Source: an uncultured Eubacterium sp. (GTDB lineage Bacteria; Bacillota; Clostridia; Lachnospirales; Lachnospiraceae). Taken from it: 23,321 nucleotides of DNA. Made by a program: the position numbers and the translations under genes. Positions 1 through 7,510 of the stretch are shown in pieces. Where the stretch lies: the NCBI GenBank assembly GCA_910589595.1, contig CAJUTM010000033.1, positions 1 through 23,321 on the forward strand. The letters run 5' to 3'. Each line of letters begins with the position of its first letter. Positions within the stretch are counted from its first letter, which is position 1. The notes beneath the pieces are model-generated. The model was not told the origin of the DNA, searched no databases, and saw nothing but the letters and a program-made list of their open reading frames with translations.

Positions 1-2
1 GT

Positions 3-3000
3 AAAATCACCGATTCCGTCGGGCGGGAAATTGTATTCCATTATAAAGAAGACGACGGGGAAAAGACTCTTACATCGGTAACCGTTCAGGGGAAAGCCGC
101 CGCTGGTGGCGTAAGCCGGAAAACAGTTACCTATGAAACCGAAGAAAAATCTTATACACCCCATTATGGCGACCGGCTGCATGGAGTGGTTCTTACCAGT
201 GCAACGGTCGACGGCAGCAAAGAAAAGTATGGTTACAAAACCGTAGAGCGGCTGGTGAATACCTCTGGCGCCGGCGTCGCCTCCCAGCGTGTCTCCACCA
301 ACCAGAGCTATCTCCTGAACAAAATCACCGTCGACGGCAGCGAAACCCACTATGAGTACCGCGCCTGCTCCCTTCGCGGCTCCAGAGAGGAAAAAAGCGG
401 GCAGAAAAGAGACGTGGTGACGGAGCAGTTCTATGTAACAAGAGAGTATGAAAAAGACACCAGAACAGGGAAAAAATCAAACGGGGTAAAATACGATTAC
501 TTCCAGAAAAAAGGAAACGGCGGCCTGCGCAGTTATGACGACTTCCGTGAGCGGGAAGACAAAAAAGACGGCAGCGCGGGAACCATCTATGAAACATGGC
601 AGTACGGCAACAGCGGCCTCCGGACAGTAACCGTAGTCAGTTCCTTTAACCCGAACAAATATAAAACCAATGGGAAGTATTACGACTATACTTATAAGAA
701 ATCAAAGATCGATCCGGACAGTCTCCGTCTGAAGAAGAACACGAAAAAGAATGTATCGTTATACATATATAATGAAAACAAACTGCTTACCGATGAGATA
801 AACTATGGGAAAGAAAAAGAAGAAACCCTTTACTGCTATGATAAAAATGAAAAGGGTTCTCTTGTGGTGCTGGAAACGGACAAGTCTTTTGGAAAGAAAG
901 GGGACAAAGCAGCCACAAAACAGGGATATACCTATGACAACTACCGCAACGTACTGACAGACAAGGAAAACAAAGCTTATACCTACAATGCCTATGGGGA
1001 TGTAGCCACACAGGACAATACGGCATTTCTTTATGATGATGCGTCCGGACAGGTCACAAGAGAGACAACAAAACTGACCAAGAACAAGGATGTGGTCAAG
1101 AATTACACCTATGACAGTGTTGGGAATAAATCTGCTTTTGCCGTAAAAGTGGGGGATGATACAAAACTTTCTCTGAATTACAGCTATGATGGGGCATTAA
1201 AATTGACTGCCGTTACCGACGAAACAGGAAAGGAAGTAGTAAGGTATGCTTATGATACCGACGGCAACCTGTCCGAAAGAACCGTGGCAGGAAACGGCAT
1301 GACAACCACCTACACCTACGATTACCAGAACCGTCTGACAGCGATGAAGAACCAGACAGTCAGTGCAGGGGTAATATCGGAGTACAACTCGGAATATCTT
1401 GCCAATGGGCAGAAGTCGGAAGAAACATCGGATGTGATGGACAAAGATGGCAGGAAGTCCCAAAAGACAGCCACCTACACCTATGATTTGTTAGGGCGTA
1501 TTAAGAGAGAAACCAAAACCGGCAGTGAGGATATTTCTTACACCTACGACAGCAATAATAATCGAAAGCAAATGAAAATAGGGAATAAGATAACCGCCTA
1601 TAAATACAACAAAAACGACGAACTGCTCCGTACGGATACGTTAAACACCAACACGGAAGAAGACAAAGTAGTCATCTATAAAAATGATAAGAACGGAAAC
1701 CAGTTAGCCACGGTCAACCGTTATGAAATCCCAAGTGACAGAAAGAATAACACCTATGTTGATATCGACGTGACACTGGGGGACAATCGGCTGAACGAAA
1801 ACGTAGTCAACCATTATAATGCACTAAACCAGCTGACACAGACGCTTACAAAAAACTACAAAGTAAGTTTTACTTACGACGCCGGAGGCCTGCGCACCAG
1901 CAAAACAGTAAACGGGGAAACAACCATCTTCGTCTGGGACGGCGACCAGCTGGTGATGGAACTCACTAAGAGTGGGAAGGTAAAGAAACGCTATATCCGC
2001 GGAAACGACCTTATATATGCCGATAAAGGAACAGAAAACGCCTCTGGGGAGGCGTCCGGAAAACAGTATTACGTGACTGACCCGCATGGGAATGTGGTAC
2101 AACTCACCGACGAAACAGGAAACGTCATCAAGACCTACGAGTATGATTCCTTTGGCAATGAAATCAAGCCGGACAGCAAAGACGGCAACCCGTTTCGCTA
2201 CTGCGGAGAGTACTATGATAAGGAGACGGAAGAAATCTATCTGCGGGCACGGTACTACCAGCCGGAAAAGGGGAGATTTCTTACGAGGGATACTTATACG
2301 GGAGAAGAGGATGAACCGCTGAGTCTGCATTTGTATACTTATTGTGAGAATGACGGGGTGAATAGTGTTGATCCGAGTGGACATAAGGCAATTAAATCAA
2401 ATTTGAAAAAGTACAAAAAATATATTGATAAGAGGGGAAAAGGAGAAACATATGAATATATGGCAAAACTTATTCGAAAAAATAAGATTAGAAAAAGCAC
2501 TAATAGGTTTAATAATGAATTGAAAAAATTTAGGAATGCTTATAAAAAAAATAAGGAAGTATATAAAAGTGTTTCAAGTAAAGCAAAAGTACCAGCTCAA
2601 TTAGTGACGGCAATACATTATAGAGAAAATACAACAGATTGTTTGAAAGGAAAGTTTAATATATATTTACATAATGGAGACAAATTAGGAAAACCAACAG
2701 TTCATGAACCCAAAGGGATATATTATAAAAAAGGACAATTTGTTTCAGCTGCGATCAATGCAATAGAGAATAGAGCACGTTACAGAGATTATTTTTATAA
2801 ATTGCAATCAGATTCAAAAAACATAGTTGCAATGTGCTCATTTGCATTAGTTTACAATGGAAAACCATCTGAATCTAAAAGATGGAAGCATCATCCATAT
2901 ATTTTTAGTGGAACAAATTTGTATAAAAAAGGAAAGTATATTTCGGATGGTAGATATAGTAGTAGTGCTATAGATAAGCAGGTAGGTATTATGCTTTTAA

Positions 3001-3026
3001 TAGATAAAATTTATAATATTCAATAG
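3..3026 (+). CDS. RHS/YD-repeat polymorphic toxin, 5' end missing, lysozyme-like C-terminal tip
   Basis: The frame is open from base 3 with no start, so the gene begins upstream; the GTG at 186 is only an internal codon. About 1007 residues are visible. Most are YD repeats (repeated TYDYxNRL, YTYDxxGN, TYTYDLLGR), followed by the RHS core-associated region (RARYYQPEKGRFLTRD, then DPSGH at 2370-2384). RHS proteins form a shell around a C-terminal toxin released after DPxG-type cleavage. The tip (2385-3023, 213 residues) is Lys/Tyr-rich and AT-rich, unlike the core. It contains VPAQLVTAIHYRE, IYLHNGDKLGKPTVHEPKG, then YNG and GKYISDGRY. This pattern resembles lysozyme-like peptidoglycan hydrolases of the form AIHxRES...YLHNG...VPKG; the Glu of HYRE (2625-2627) would be the catalytic acid. 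RHS identity is near certain; the lysozyme reading of the tip is from memory of family patterns. The next gene is a candidate immunity lipoprotein. Confidence 0.9.
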   Translation, partial: KITDSVGREIVFHYKEDDGEKTLTSVTVQGKAAAGGVSRKTVTYETEEKSYTPHYGDRLHGVVLTSATVDGSKEKYGYKTVERLVNTSGAGVASQRVSTNQSYLLNKITVDGSETHYEYRACSLRGSREEKSGQKRDVVTEQFYVTREYEKDTRTGKKSNGVKYDYFQKKGNGGLRSYDDFREREDKKDGSAGTIYETWQYGNSGLRTVTVVSSFNPNKYKTNGKYYDYTYKKSKIDPDSLRLKKNTKKNVSLYIYNENKLLTDEINYGKEKEETLYCYDKNEKGSLVVLETDKSFGKKGDKAATKQGYTYDNYRNVLTDKENKAYTYNAYGDVATQDNTAFLYDDASGQVTRETTKLTKNKDVVKNYTYDSVGNKSAFAVKVGDDTKLSLNYSYDGALKLTAVTDETGKEVVRYAYDTDGNLSERTVAGNGMTTTYTYDYQNRLTAMKNQTVSAGVISEYNSEYLANGQKSEETSDVMDKDGRKSQKTATYTYDLLGRIKRETKTGSEDISYTYDSNNNRKQMKIGNKITAYKYNKNDELLRTDTLNTNTEEDKVVIYKNDKNGNQLATVNRYEIPSDRKNNTYVDIDVTLGDNRLNENVVNHYNALNQLTQTLTKNYKVSFTYDAGGLRTSKTVNGETTIFVWDGDQLVMELTKSGKVKKRYIRGNDLIYADKGTENASGEASGKQYYVTDPHGNVVQLTDETGNVIKTYEYDSFGNEIKPDSKDGNPFRYCGEYYDKETEEIYLRARYYQPEKGRFLTRDTYTGEEDEPLSLHLYTYCENDGVNSVDPSGHKAIKSNLKKYKKYIDKRGKGETYEYMAKLIRKNKIRKSTNRFNNELKKFRNAYKKNKEVYKSVSSKAKVPAQLVTAIHYRENTTDCLKGKFNIYLHNGDKLGKPTVHEPKGIYYKKGQFVSAAINAIENRARYRDYFYKLQSDSKNIVAMCSFALVYNGKPSESKRWKHHPYIFSGTNLYKKGKYISDGRYSSSAIDKQVGIMLLIDKIYNIQ

Positions 3027-3148
3027 ATAATTGTGAAATCAGTTTGCAATTATAATTTGGAAATTAAATATTGAATAGGCATTAAAAATAGATAATGTTG
3101 AATTGTAAGCAGGATAAACTATTTTATAAACGGTAAAGGATGTTGAAG

Positions 3149-3820
3149 ATGGGACGAAAAATATTATATCTAACAATATGTATGTGTTATGTTTTTTTTG
3201 GATGTTCTAAAAACGAAGATATAGAAATTGATACTACAAAAAAGCAAGAAGTGAAAAATCCATATTTTACAGTTTTACAAAATGAAGATAAGGTATTTCA
3301 TGGAAGTGTGTTTTTTGATTCGTTTGGTGATATTACAGTGCCAAAATGTAACTTTGAGGTTGAATGTTTGAAAATAGCAAATTTAAAAAAGGGGACCTTA
3401 TATCAAATAAAAATTCATAATGATACAAAGTATGTAATTCCTGAAAAACGTTTAACTATGGGATATTTTTATGTGCAGCAAGATAAGATAGTGCGTATAT
3501 GGGAGAATGAAAATGAACCATGGAATATTTCAGAAGAATGTATAAATAAACTTAAGAAGTATGACTCCGTTCCCAAATATAGTGTTGTTGTTTGTCAGAA
3601 TGCCAATGTAGAGGATTGTCTTAATGAGGGGGAGGAGGGATGGCACTATTATTTGGAAAGTACGGGGGATGAATGTACTTCCCATTTATGGTATCAATAT
3701 CCACAACATTCTGGATATTGGGAAAGCTTTAAATGGAAGAAAAATAAAGGATTAATATCGTATCGGAGTGGATTTCGTGATGGTGTAAACTATATTAGAT
3801 TAAAACGAAAGTTGAAGTGA
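3149..3820 (+). CDS. Small lipoprotein, candidate immunity protein for the RHS tip
   Basis: 223 residues. The second ATG (3149) is preferred to 3140 because AAAGGA at 3135-3140 sits 8 bases before it and would overlap the earlier start. The N-terminus MGRK, a hydrophobic run and FFGC at Cys19 form a lipoprotein signal with a slightly atypical lipobox (Phe at -2 and -3, Gly at -1), so the mature protein should sit on the outer face of the membrane. The rest is charged and aromatic-rich with several cysteines (for example VPKCNFEVEC); no family is recognised. It starts 122 bases after the RHS stop, in the same direction, and shares the AT-rich composition of the toxin tip, suggesting tip and gene moved together. 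A surface lipoprotein fits immunity against a peptidoglycan-cleaving toxin arriving from outside. That role is inference; it could be an unrelated cargo lipoprotein. Confidence 0.75.
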   Translation: MGRKILYLTICMCYVFFGCSKNEDIEIDTTKKQEVKNPYFTVLQNEDKVFHGSVFFDSFGDITVPKCNFEVECLKIANLKKGTLYQIKIHNDTKYVIPEKRLTMGYFYVQQDKIVRIWENENEPWNISEECINKLKKYDSVPKYSVVVCQNANVEDCLNEGEEGWHYYLESTGDECTSHLWYQYPQHSGYWESFKWKKNKGLISYRSGFRDGVNYIRLKRKLK

Positions 3821-3960
3821 TTTTACAAAAGGCTGAATTGGGTAGGTGTGTCTAAAGATAAATTTATTTATGGTGCTGTGAGATTGTATACTAGAAAGAC
3901 AGAGAGTACAAAAACTGGCGGATGTTACATAGATAATGACTGTTATCTGTTACCGATAAA

Positions 3961-4000
3961 GATAAAAGAGGGCTGCTGCAACCAGCAGCTCTCTTTTATC
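3961..4000. terminator. Bidirectional intrinsic terminator
   Basis: An 18-bp stem with a single G-T wobble position: GATAAAAGAGGGCTGCTG pairs with the arm ending CTCTTTTATC around a 4-base loop. The left arm begins A-rich and the right arm ends T-rich, so it can terminate both the plus-strand lipoprotein gene and the minus-strand DUF262 gene, whose stop is 12 bases away. The preceding stretch (3821-3960) holds no convincing gene. Confidence 0.85.
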
Positions 4001-4011
4001 ATACTTTTATC

Positions 4012-5004
4012 TTACAACCCCTTAACCAAATCCTGCCAATACTCCAATCTGCCTTTTACATTTTCGGAGCTTCCGGTGCCGGATTGTACATATTTTTTAT
4101 ATTCTTCATTATTATCATAATTATCCAGAAAATTGATTACCGCTTCAACAAACTTCGCAAATGATTTTCTGACTTTTTTTACGCGGTAGCTGCTATACAG
4201 CACCATAGGAATCGAAGTAATGGGAATTTTTATATCCTCGAAAGTCTCGTCCAGTTTATCCAATGCTTCTTTTAGAACATCCATTTTTGACAAGCTTTCA
4301 TCCCCATATGTTTTTACAAAAGCGTCAATATTTTTTGTTCTGAATGACGTAAAATCGTGTTCGCGATTGGTACAGATTAGCATAAGAGTCTGAACAATTA
4401 AATCCCTGTCAGTACCATTTTTCCGCTGCGTTTTTGTCAGCAGCTTTTCCATGAAAGGATGGCGTGCCAGCGAGTAAATGGCGTCGCTGAACTCGTCGGA
4501 CTGGTAAATTATTCGCAATTGTTTATTATTTAAAGGTTTTCCTGCATTCTGTCTGCGGAACATTTCTTTCACTTCGTCATCTGTATAATCCGATATCGTG
4601 CAAAACTGTAATCCGCAGGACAGGAGAGTAGATTTTACTTCTTCATCCAGTTTTTTGAATTTTTTCCCTGCGATATTATATTCTTTCTCAATTTTTTGAC
4701 CGTTTTCTTTTGTTTGTAATACAATAGGGGGCATATCTTTGCTAAGAGCAAATTCGTTGTTTAAATATTTTATGCAGGTAGAAGTTCTCTGGGAGCCATC
4801 TAACGTATATAAAATACCTTCCTCGTCGACAATATATATCGGGTTAATTGGGAATCCGCACAAAAGGCTGTGAATAAGCAATGATTTCATTCTTGTATTC
4901 CATTGTCCGATAGGACGCTGGAGTTTATGCGAAAATGATATATTGCCTTTGTTGTACTGATTTGCTATCCATTGTAAAGTTCTTTCCTTAGTGGACGACC
5001 TCAT
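4012..5004 (-). CDS. DUF262 (GmrS-like N-terminal domain) protein
   Basis: 330 residues starting MRSSTKERTLQW. The frame is open 44 codons further upstream, but GGAGGT lies 6 bases before this ATG, which settles the start. The N-terminal half shows the DUF262 signature: QRPIGQWNTRMKSLLIHSLL, then GFPINPIYIV, then LDGSQRTST, the family's DGxQR motif in its ParB/Srx-like fold. DUF262 is the N-terminal domain of GmrS/GmrD-type modification-dependent nucleases, which usually also carry a DUF1524 HNH domain; none is seen here. The C-terminal half is helical and unassigned. It is the last of four minus-strand genes, 97 bases after the DUF2589 gene. Stand-alone DUF262 proteins occur in defence and toxin loci, but the substrate here is unknown. 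The family call is firm; nuclease or NTPase activity is not shown. Confidence 0.85.
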   Translation of the reverse strand: MRSSTKERTLQWIANQYNKGNISFSHKLQRPIGQWNTRMKSLLIHSLLCGFPINPIYIVDEEGILYTLDGSQRTSTCIKYLNNEFALSKDMPPIVLQTKENGQKIEKEYNIAGKKFKKLDEEVKSTLLSCGLQFCTISDYTDDEVKEMFRRQNAGKPLNNKQLRIIYQSDEFSDAIYSLARHPFMEKLLTKTQRKNGTDRDLIVQTLMLICTNREHDFTSFRTKNIDAFVKTYGDESLSKMDVLKEALDKLDETFEDIKIPITSIPMVLYSSYRVKKVRKSFAKFVEAVINFLDNYDNNEEYKKYVQSGTGSSENVKGRLEYWQDLVKGL

Positions 5005-5101
5005 TTTTACACCTCCAAAAATATTGTATTTCCAGAGTAACACAATAGGCGGTGTTTGTAAATGCTTTTGCATTATTATCTTTATCTGAAAAAATGTAGT
5101 T

Positions 5102-5668
5102 TTAATTTCCGCTCGATTTTGTTGTAATCGGTTCAATAACGGAAGATAAAATAGAGGTGAGTTTACTCATGCCTTCGGACGGCGGCTGTTGTACGGCGCG
5201 CGCATATATTTCATATTTTGCCGAATGGTCGGTGCTTCTTGTGTTTTCCTGAGTGGCGGATACTTTTCCGGTAATATTGGCGTGGCATCCCCAGAAGCCG
5301 GAGCTGATGTTGGTTTCCAGCGATTCTGTTCCTGTATTTTTGCTCAGTGTCTGTTCTTTTATTTCCATATTGAAGCGTACGGTGGCCTCGTCCATGACAA
5401 ATGCCGGCACCGGAACGAGAGATAAAAGAGGCGCTTCGATATTAATTGGTTCTGTTTTGGAATCTCCATTTTCTGAAATAATCTGCCGGTTTAGCTTAAA
5501 GGTGAGCAAATTAGTTTCGTTGCCTGCTTTTCCGTCCTTGTAAGCCATTCGGAATAAATAGGAAAGATAGACTTCGCACAAGGCTGCCTGCCCTTTGGCG
5601 ACTTCCACGAGTGGTTGTGCGATGAGCTGCCCGAGCGGTAAGCCCGCAAATTGTTCTGCTATAGCCAT
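5102..5668 (-). CDS. DUF2589 family protein
   Basis: 188 residues; AAGGAGGT lies 6 bases before the ATG. The pattern matches DUF2589: an N-terminal helix with GLPLGQLIAQPLVEVAKGQAALCEVY, a beta-rich middle with IEAPLLSLVPVPAFVMDEATVRFNMEI, and a final IYARAVQQPPSEGMSKLTSILSSVIEPI tail read in two parts here (IYARAVQQPP and GMSKLTSILSSVIEPI). The function of the family is unknown. There is no signal peptide or membrane segment, so it should be cytoplasmic. It lies 18 bases after the 143-aa gene, which has a similar architecture, so the two are probably co-translated partners or structural paralogues. The family call rests on remembered family patterns. Confidence 0.8.
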   Translation of the reverse strand: MAIAEQFAGLPLGQLIAQPLVEVAKGQAALCEVYLSYLFRMAYKDGKAGNETNLLTFKLNRQIISENGDSKTEPINIEAPLLSLVPVPAFVMDEATVRFNMEIKEQTLSKNTGTESLETNISSGFWGCHANITGKVSATQENTRSTDHSAKYEIYARAVQQPPSEGMSKLTSILSSVIEPITTKSSGN

Positions 5669-5686
5669 AAGATGACCTCCTTTTTG

Positions 5687-6118
5687 TTATAAAAATTGAT
5701 TATATGCTGTAAGGATTCGCGAAATTCCTTCGGTTGGTTCCTTATGTTTAAATTCCAGTGTAATTTGATGGTGTTCCAGTTCCTGAGTATCATTCATTGG
5801 CTCTGTGTTTACCATAAAGTTTTTTCCGTTGGAAACGCCGGAGACATTGAGAACTACCTTGATATTTTCCAAGACAAGGGAGTCATGGTTTACCAGAGCC
5901 ACAGCGGGAACAGCAATATCAGCATTTTCGGGAGAATCCGGCAGGTTAAAGTGTGTAATTACAGGAAAATGAGTTTGTTCCGGATGTGCATTGTCAGAAG
6001 TCGGGGTGTTTTTTTGAAAGTAGTGCATAAAGTTATCATAAGCATTTTGTTGGATGGCGGCTTGCGATGACTGCACAGAGGCGGCGATGGAAGTCAGTAA
6101 TGTTTCCAGTTTAACCAT
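5687..6118 (-). CDS. DUF2589-like companion protein
   Basis: 143 residues; a GGGGGA ribosome site precedes the ATG, which lies one base after the stop of the upstream 79-aa gene. The N-terminal helix (ETLLTSIAASVQSSQAAIQQ, then NFMHYF) is followed by a beta segment VPAVALVNHDSLVLENIKVV. This lines up by eye with APLLSLVPVPAFVMDEATVR of the neighbouring DUF2589 protein: P-hydrophobic-x-LV, then hydrophobic-V-hydrophobic-acidic, then a strand. I read it as a shorter, diverged relative. It lacks the long C-terminal tail of its partner. Function is unknown; formation of a mixed assembly with the downstream protein is inference. Confidence 0.65.
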   Translation of the reverse strand: MVKLETLLTSIAASVQSSQAAIQQNAYDNFMHYFQKNTPTSDNAHPEQTHFPVITHFNLPDSPENADIAVPAVALVNHDSLVLENIKVVLNVSGVSNGKNFMVNTEPMNDTQELEHHQITLEFKHKEPTEGISRILTAYNQFL

Positions 6119-6119
6119 A

Positions 6120-6359
6120 TTACATTCCCCCTTCTATATCCAGAACGCATACACTATCTGCCGCGATATGATACTTGTCACATAGATAAGAGAGGTCGTC
6201 GCTAACCTCGATTGCCTGATGTCCTTCCTGTCCTTTATTAGGTGAAAAAGCAGCATATCGTCCTACTTTTACAGCTTCTCCGTCCAGCGTGACAGACTGG
6301 GTTACACCTATGTCCATTAAAAAAATCTGATTTTCAAACAGTTCACTTAATTGTTTCAT
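6120..6359 (-). CDS. Small conserved-looking protein of the DUF2589 cassette
   Basis: 79 residues beginning MKQLSELFENQIFLMD. The frame extends 20 codons upstream, but AAGGA about 7 bases before this ATG marks it as the start. No family is recognised. It is acidic, soluble and short, with a C-terminal strand-like VCVLDIEGGM. It heads the minus-strand operon and nearly abuts the next gene (one base between stop and start), a spacing that implies coupled translation with the DUF2589-like proteins. It could be an adaptor or small regulator; the sequence does not decide. Confidence 0.65.
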   Translation of the reverse strand: MKQLSELFENQIFLMDIGVTQSVTLDGEAVKVGRYAAFSPNKGQEGHQAIEVSDDLSYLCDKYHIAADSVCVLDIEGGM

Positions 6360-6425
6360 ACAACCATCCTTTCTATGCTGTTTATTTAATTGTATGAAAT
6401 TGACAGCAAAAAAGAACAAGCATAT

Positions 6426-6454
6426 TTGGACAAAACATAAATATATTTTATAAA
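6426..6454 (+). promoter_or_regulatory. Possible promoter of the HHII-motif gene
   Basis: TTGGAC, 17 bases, TATAAA, lying 20 bases before the start codon in the AT-rich divergent region between the 79-aa gene and the plus-strand gene. The first transcribed bases would fall within or very close to the ribosome site, so the leader would be very short. An upstream TTGACA at 6400-6405 with TATTTG at 6423-6428 is an alternative. Confidence 0.35.
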
Positions 6455-6474
6455 AAAGAAGGGGGAGAGTGAAA

Positions 6475-7449
6475 ATGAAAATATCAATTTGTTATTATTA
6501 TAGGAGAAAGAAAAAAAGTGGGGATGGATTACCTGAAAGAATATGCAGGCACCATATAATTTCCTATCCGAAGATGTTTTATCTTGGCGTACTGGCTCTT
6601 TGCTATTTAAAAAAGTTAAAAGTTTCGAATGCCGGAGGAGTTGACAAAATGTGGGCGCAGTTGGACTGCGCTATCGGAAAATCCGGTATTAATATTAGCG
6701 AGGTGTTGGATGAAATAATTTATGATGGCAAAGGGAAATTTTATCTGGGTGAATGCGTAACTAAAAAAGGAAAAGCTGATATTGTAAGGGAACAGAATTA
6801 TGAGCTTTATAAAGCTCTAAATGAAATTGCGTGGCTGCCAATGAATACCTTTTCCGGTCCGAAAGAAAATCTCAGACTGGATGACCCGAGTCAGAAAAAT
6901 GACGGCATTCCATGTGGAATGCCGGAGACACAAAAACAAGCTCTGAACTCTATTATAAGAGCGCTTAATCGGTACAGCCATTCTTTTATCCCCCATGAAG
7001 AGGGCGACGGGGGAATGACACAATCCGTTCATTTTGATGATGAATTACCATTTAACCGGTTGGCAGAGGAATTTTTCAAGTCAATTAATGGGAACTGGCG
7101 GCGGTACGAATCTAAAATATCAGATTGGCGGGTGGTTGCAAATTATTGTCAGGATGGAAGTATTTACCGCTATCGTAATAAGCAAAATTTTTACCGTTTT
7201 TATTTCTATAAGGGAAAACAGAGAGAAGAACGGTTAAATACGGAGACTTGTCGCGGACGTATTATTGCGGGAGATTTTGTGTTGATGAACGATAAAATCA
7301 GGGAGTGTACGGATAACAAAATACTAAAAATTTTATCCGTAAAAGGGGAAACGCGCGCAAATGAGAGAACAAGGATTCAGGGGATATTGGTAAATAGAGA
7401 TGCTTCTTGGGAATCCTTTCAAAATAGGCTGATAAAAGATTTCTTTTAA
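6475..7449 (+). CDS. Unrecognised protein with N-terminal HHII motif, divergent to the DUF2589 operon
   Basis: 324 residues. An upstream GTG at 6469 is only one base from the GGGGGAG ribosome site, whereas the ATG at 6475 is 7 bases away, so 6475 is chosen. The N-terminus is basic (YYYRRKKK) and is followed by RICRHHIISYPKM, which recalls the His-His-Ile core of some HNH-type nucleases; the rest of an HNH motif cannot be confirmed. The middle is rich in polar residues (a SQKNDGIP segment) and the C-terminal third is aromatic and basic (RYRNKQNFYRFYFYKGK), suggesting a beta-rich or nucleic-acid-binding region. It is transcribed away from the 79-aa/DUF2589 operon and converges on purF. No family is named. 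Nuclease or effector function is inference. Confidence 0.75.
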   Translation: MKISICYYYRRKKKSGDGLPERICRHHIISYPKMFYLGVLALCYLKKLKVSNAGGVDKMWAQLDCAIGKSGINISEVLDEIIYDGKGKFYLGECVTKKGKADIVREQNYELYKALNEIAWLPMNTFSGPKENLRLDDPSQKNDGIPCGMPETQKQALNSIIRALNRYSHSFIPHEEGDGGMTQSVHFDDELPFNRLAEEFFKSINGNWRRYESKISDWRVVANYCQDGSIYRYRNKQNFYRFYFYKGKQREERLNTETCRGRIIAGDFVLMNDKIRECTDNKILKILSVKGETRANERTRIQGILVNRDASWESFQNRLIKDFF

Positions 7450-7481
7450 AAAGCTAAATTTACGATATCGGCAAGGGGGTA

Positions 7482-7510
7482 GAGTATGCGCGCCATTACC
7501 GCGCATACTC
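7482..7510. terminator. Inverted repeat covering the purF stop codon
   Basis: A perfect 11-bp inverted repeat, GAGTATGCGCG and CGCGCATACTC with a 7-base loop, spans the last codons and stop of purF; flanking G and C runs could lengthen the stem past a small bulge. It sits between two convergent genes, the usual place for a terminator, but neither strand shows a clear T-run right after the stem, so termination is only probable. Confidence 0.45.

Noticed and set aside
186..188. GTG as the start of the RHS gene
   Set aside because: The same frame is open to the window edge and the upstream residues (GREIVFHY and similar) are RHS-like, so this is an internal codon.
3848..4120. 90-codon plus-strand frame from a GTG
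   Set aside because: It reads through the terminator hairpin and into the opposite strand of the DUF262 gene, with no good ribosome site; at best its first 35 codons are a remnant.
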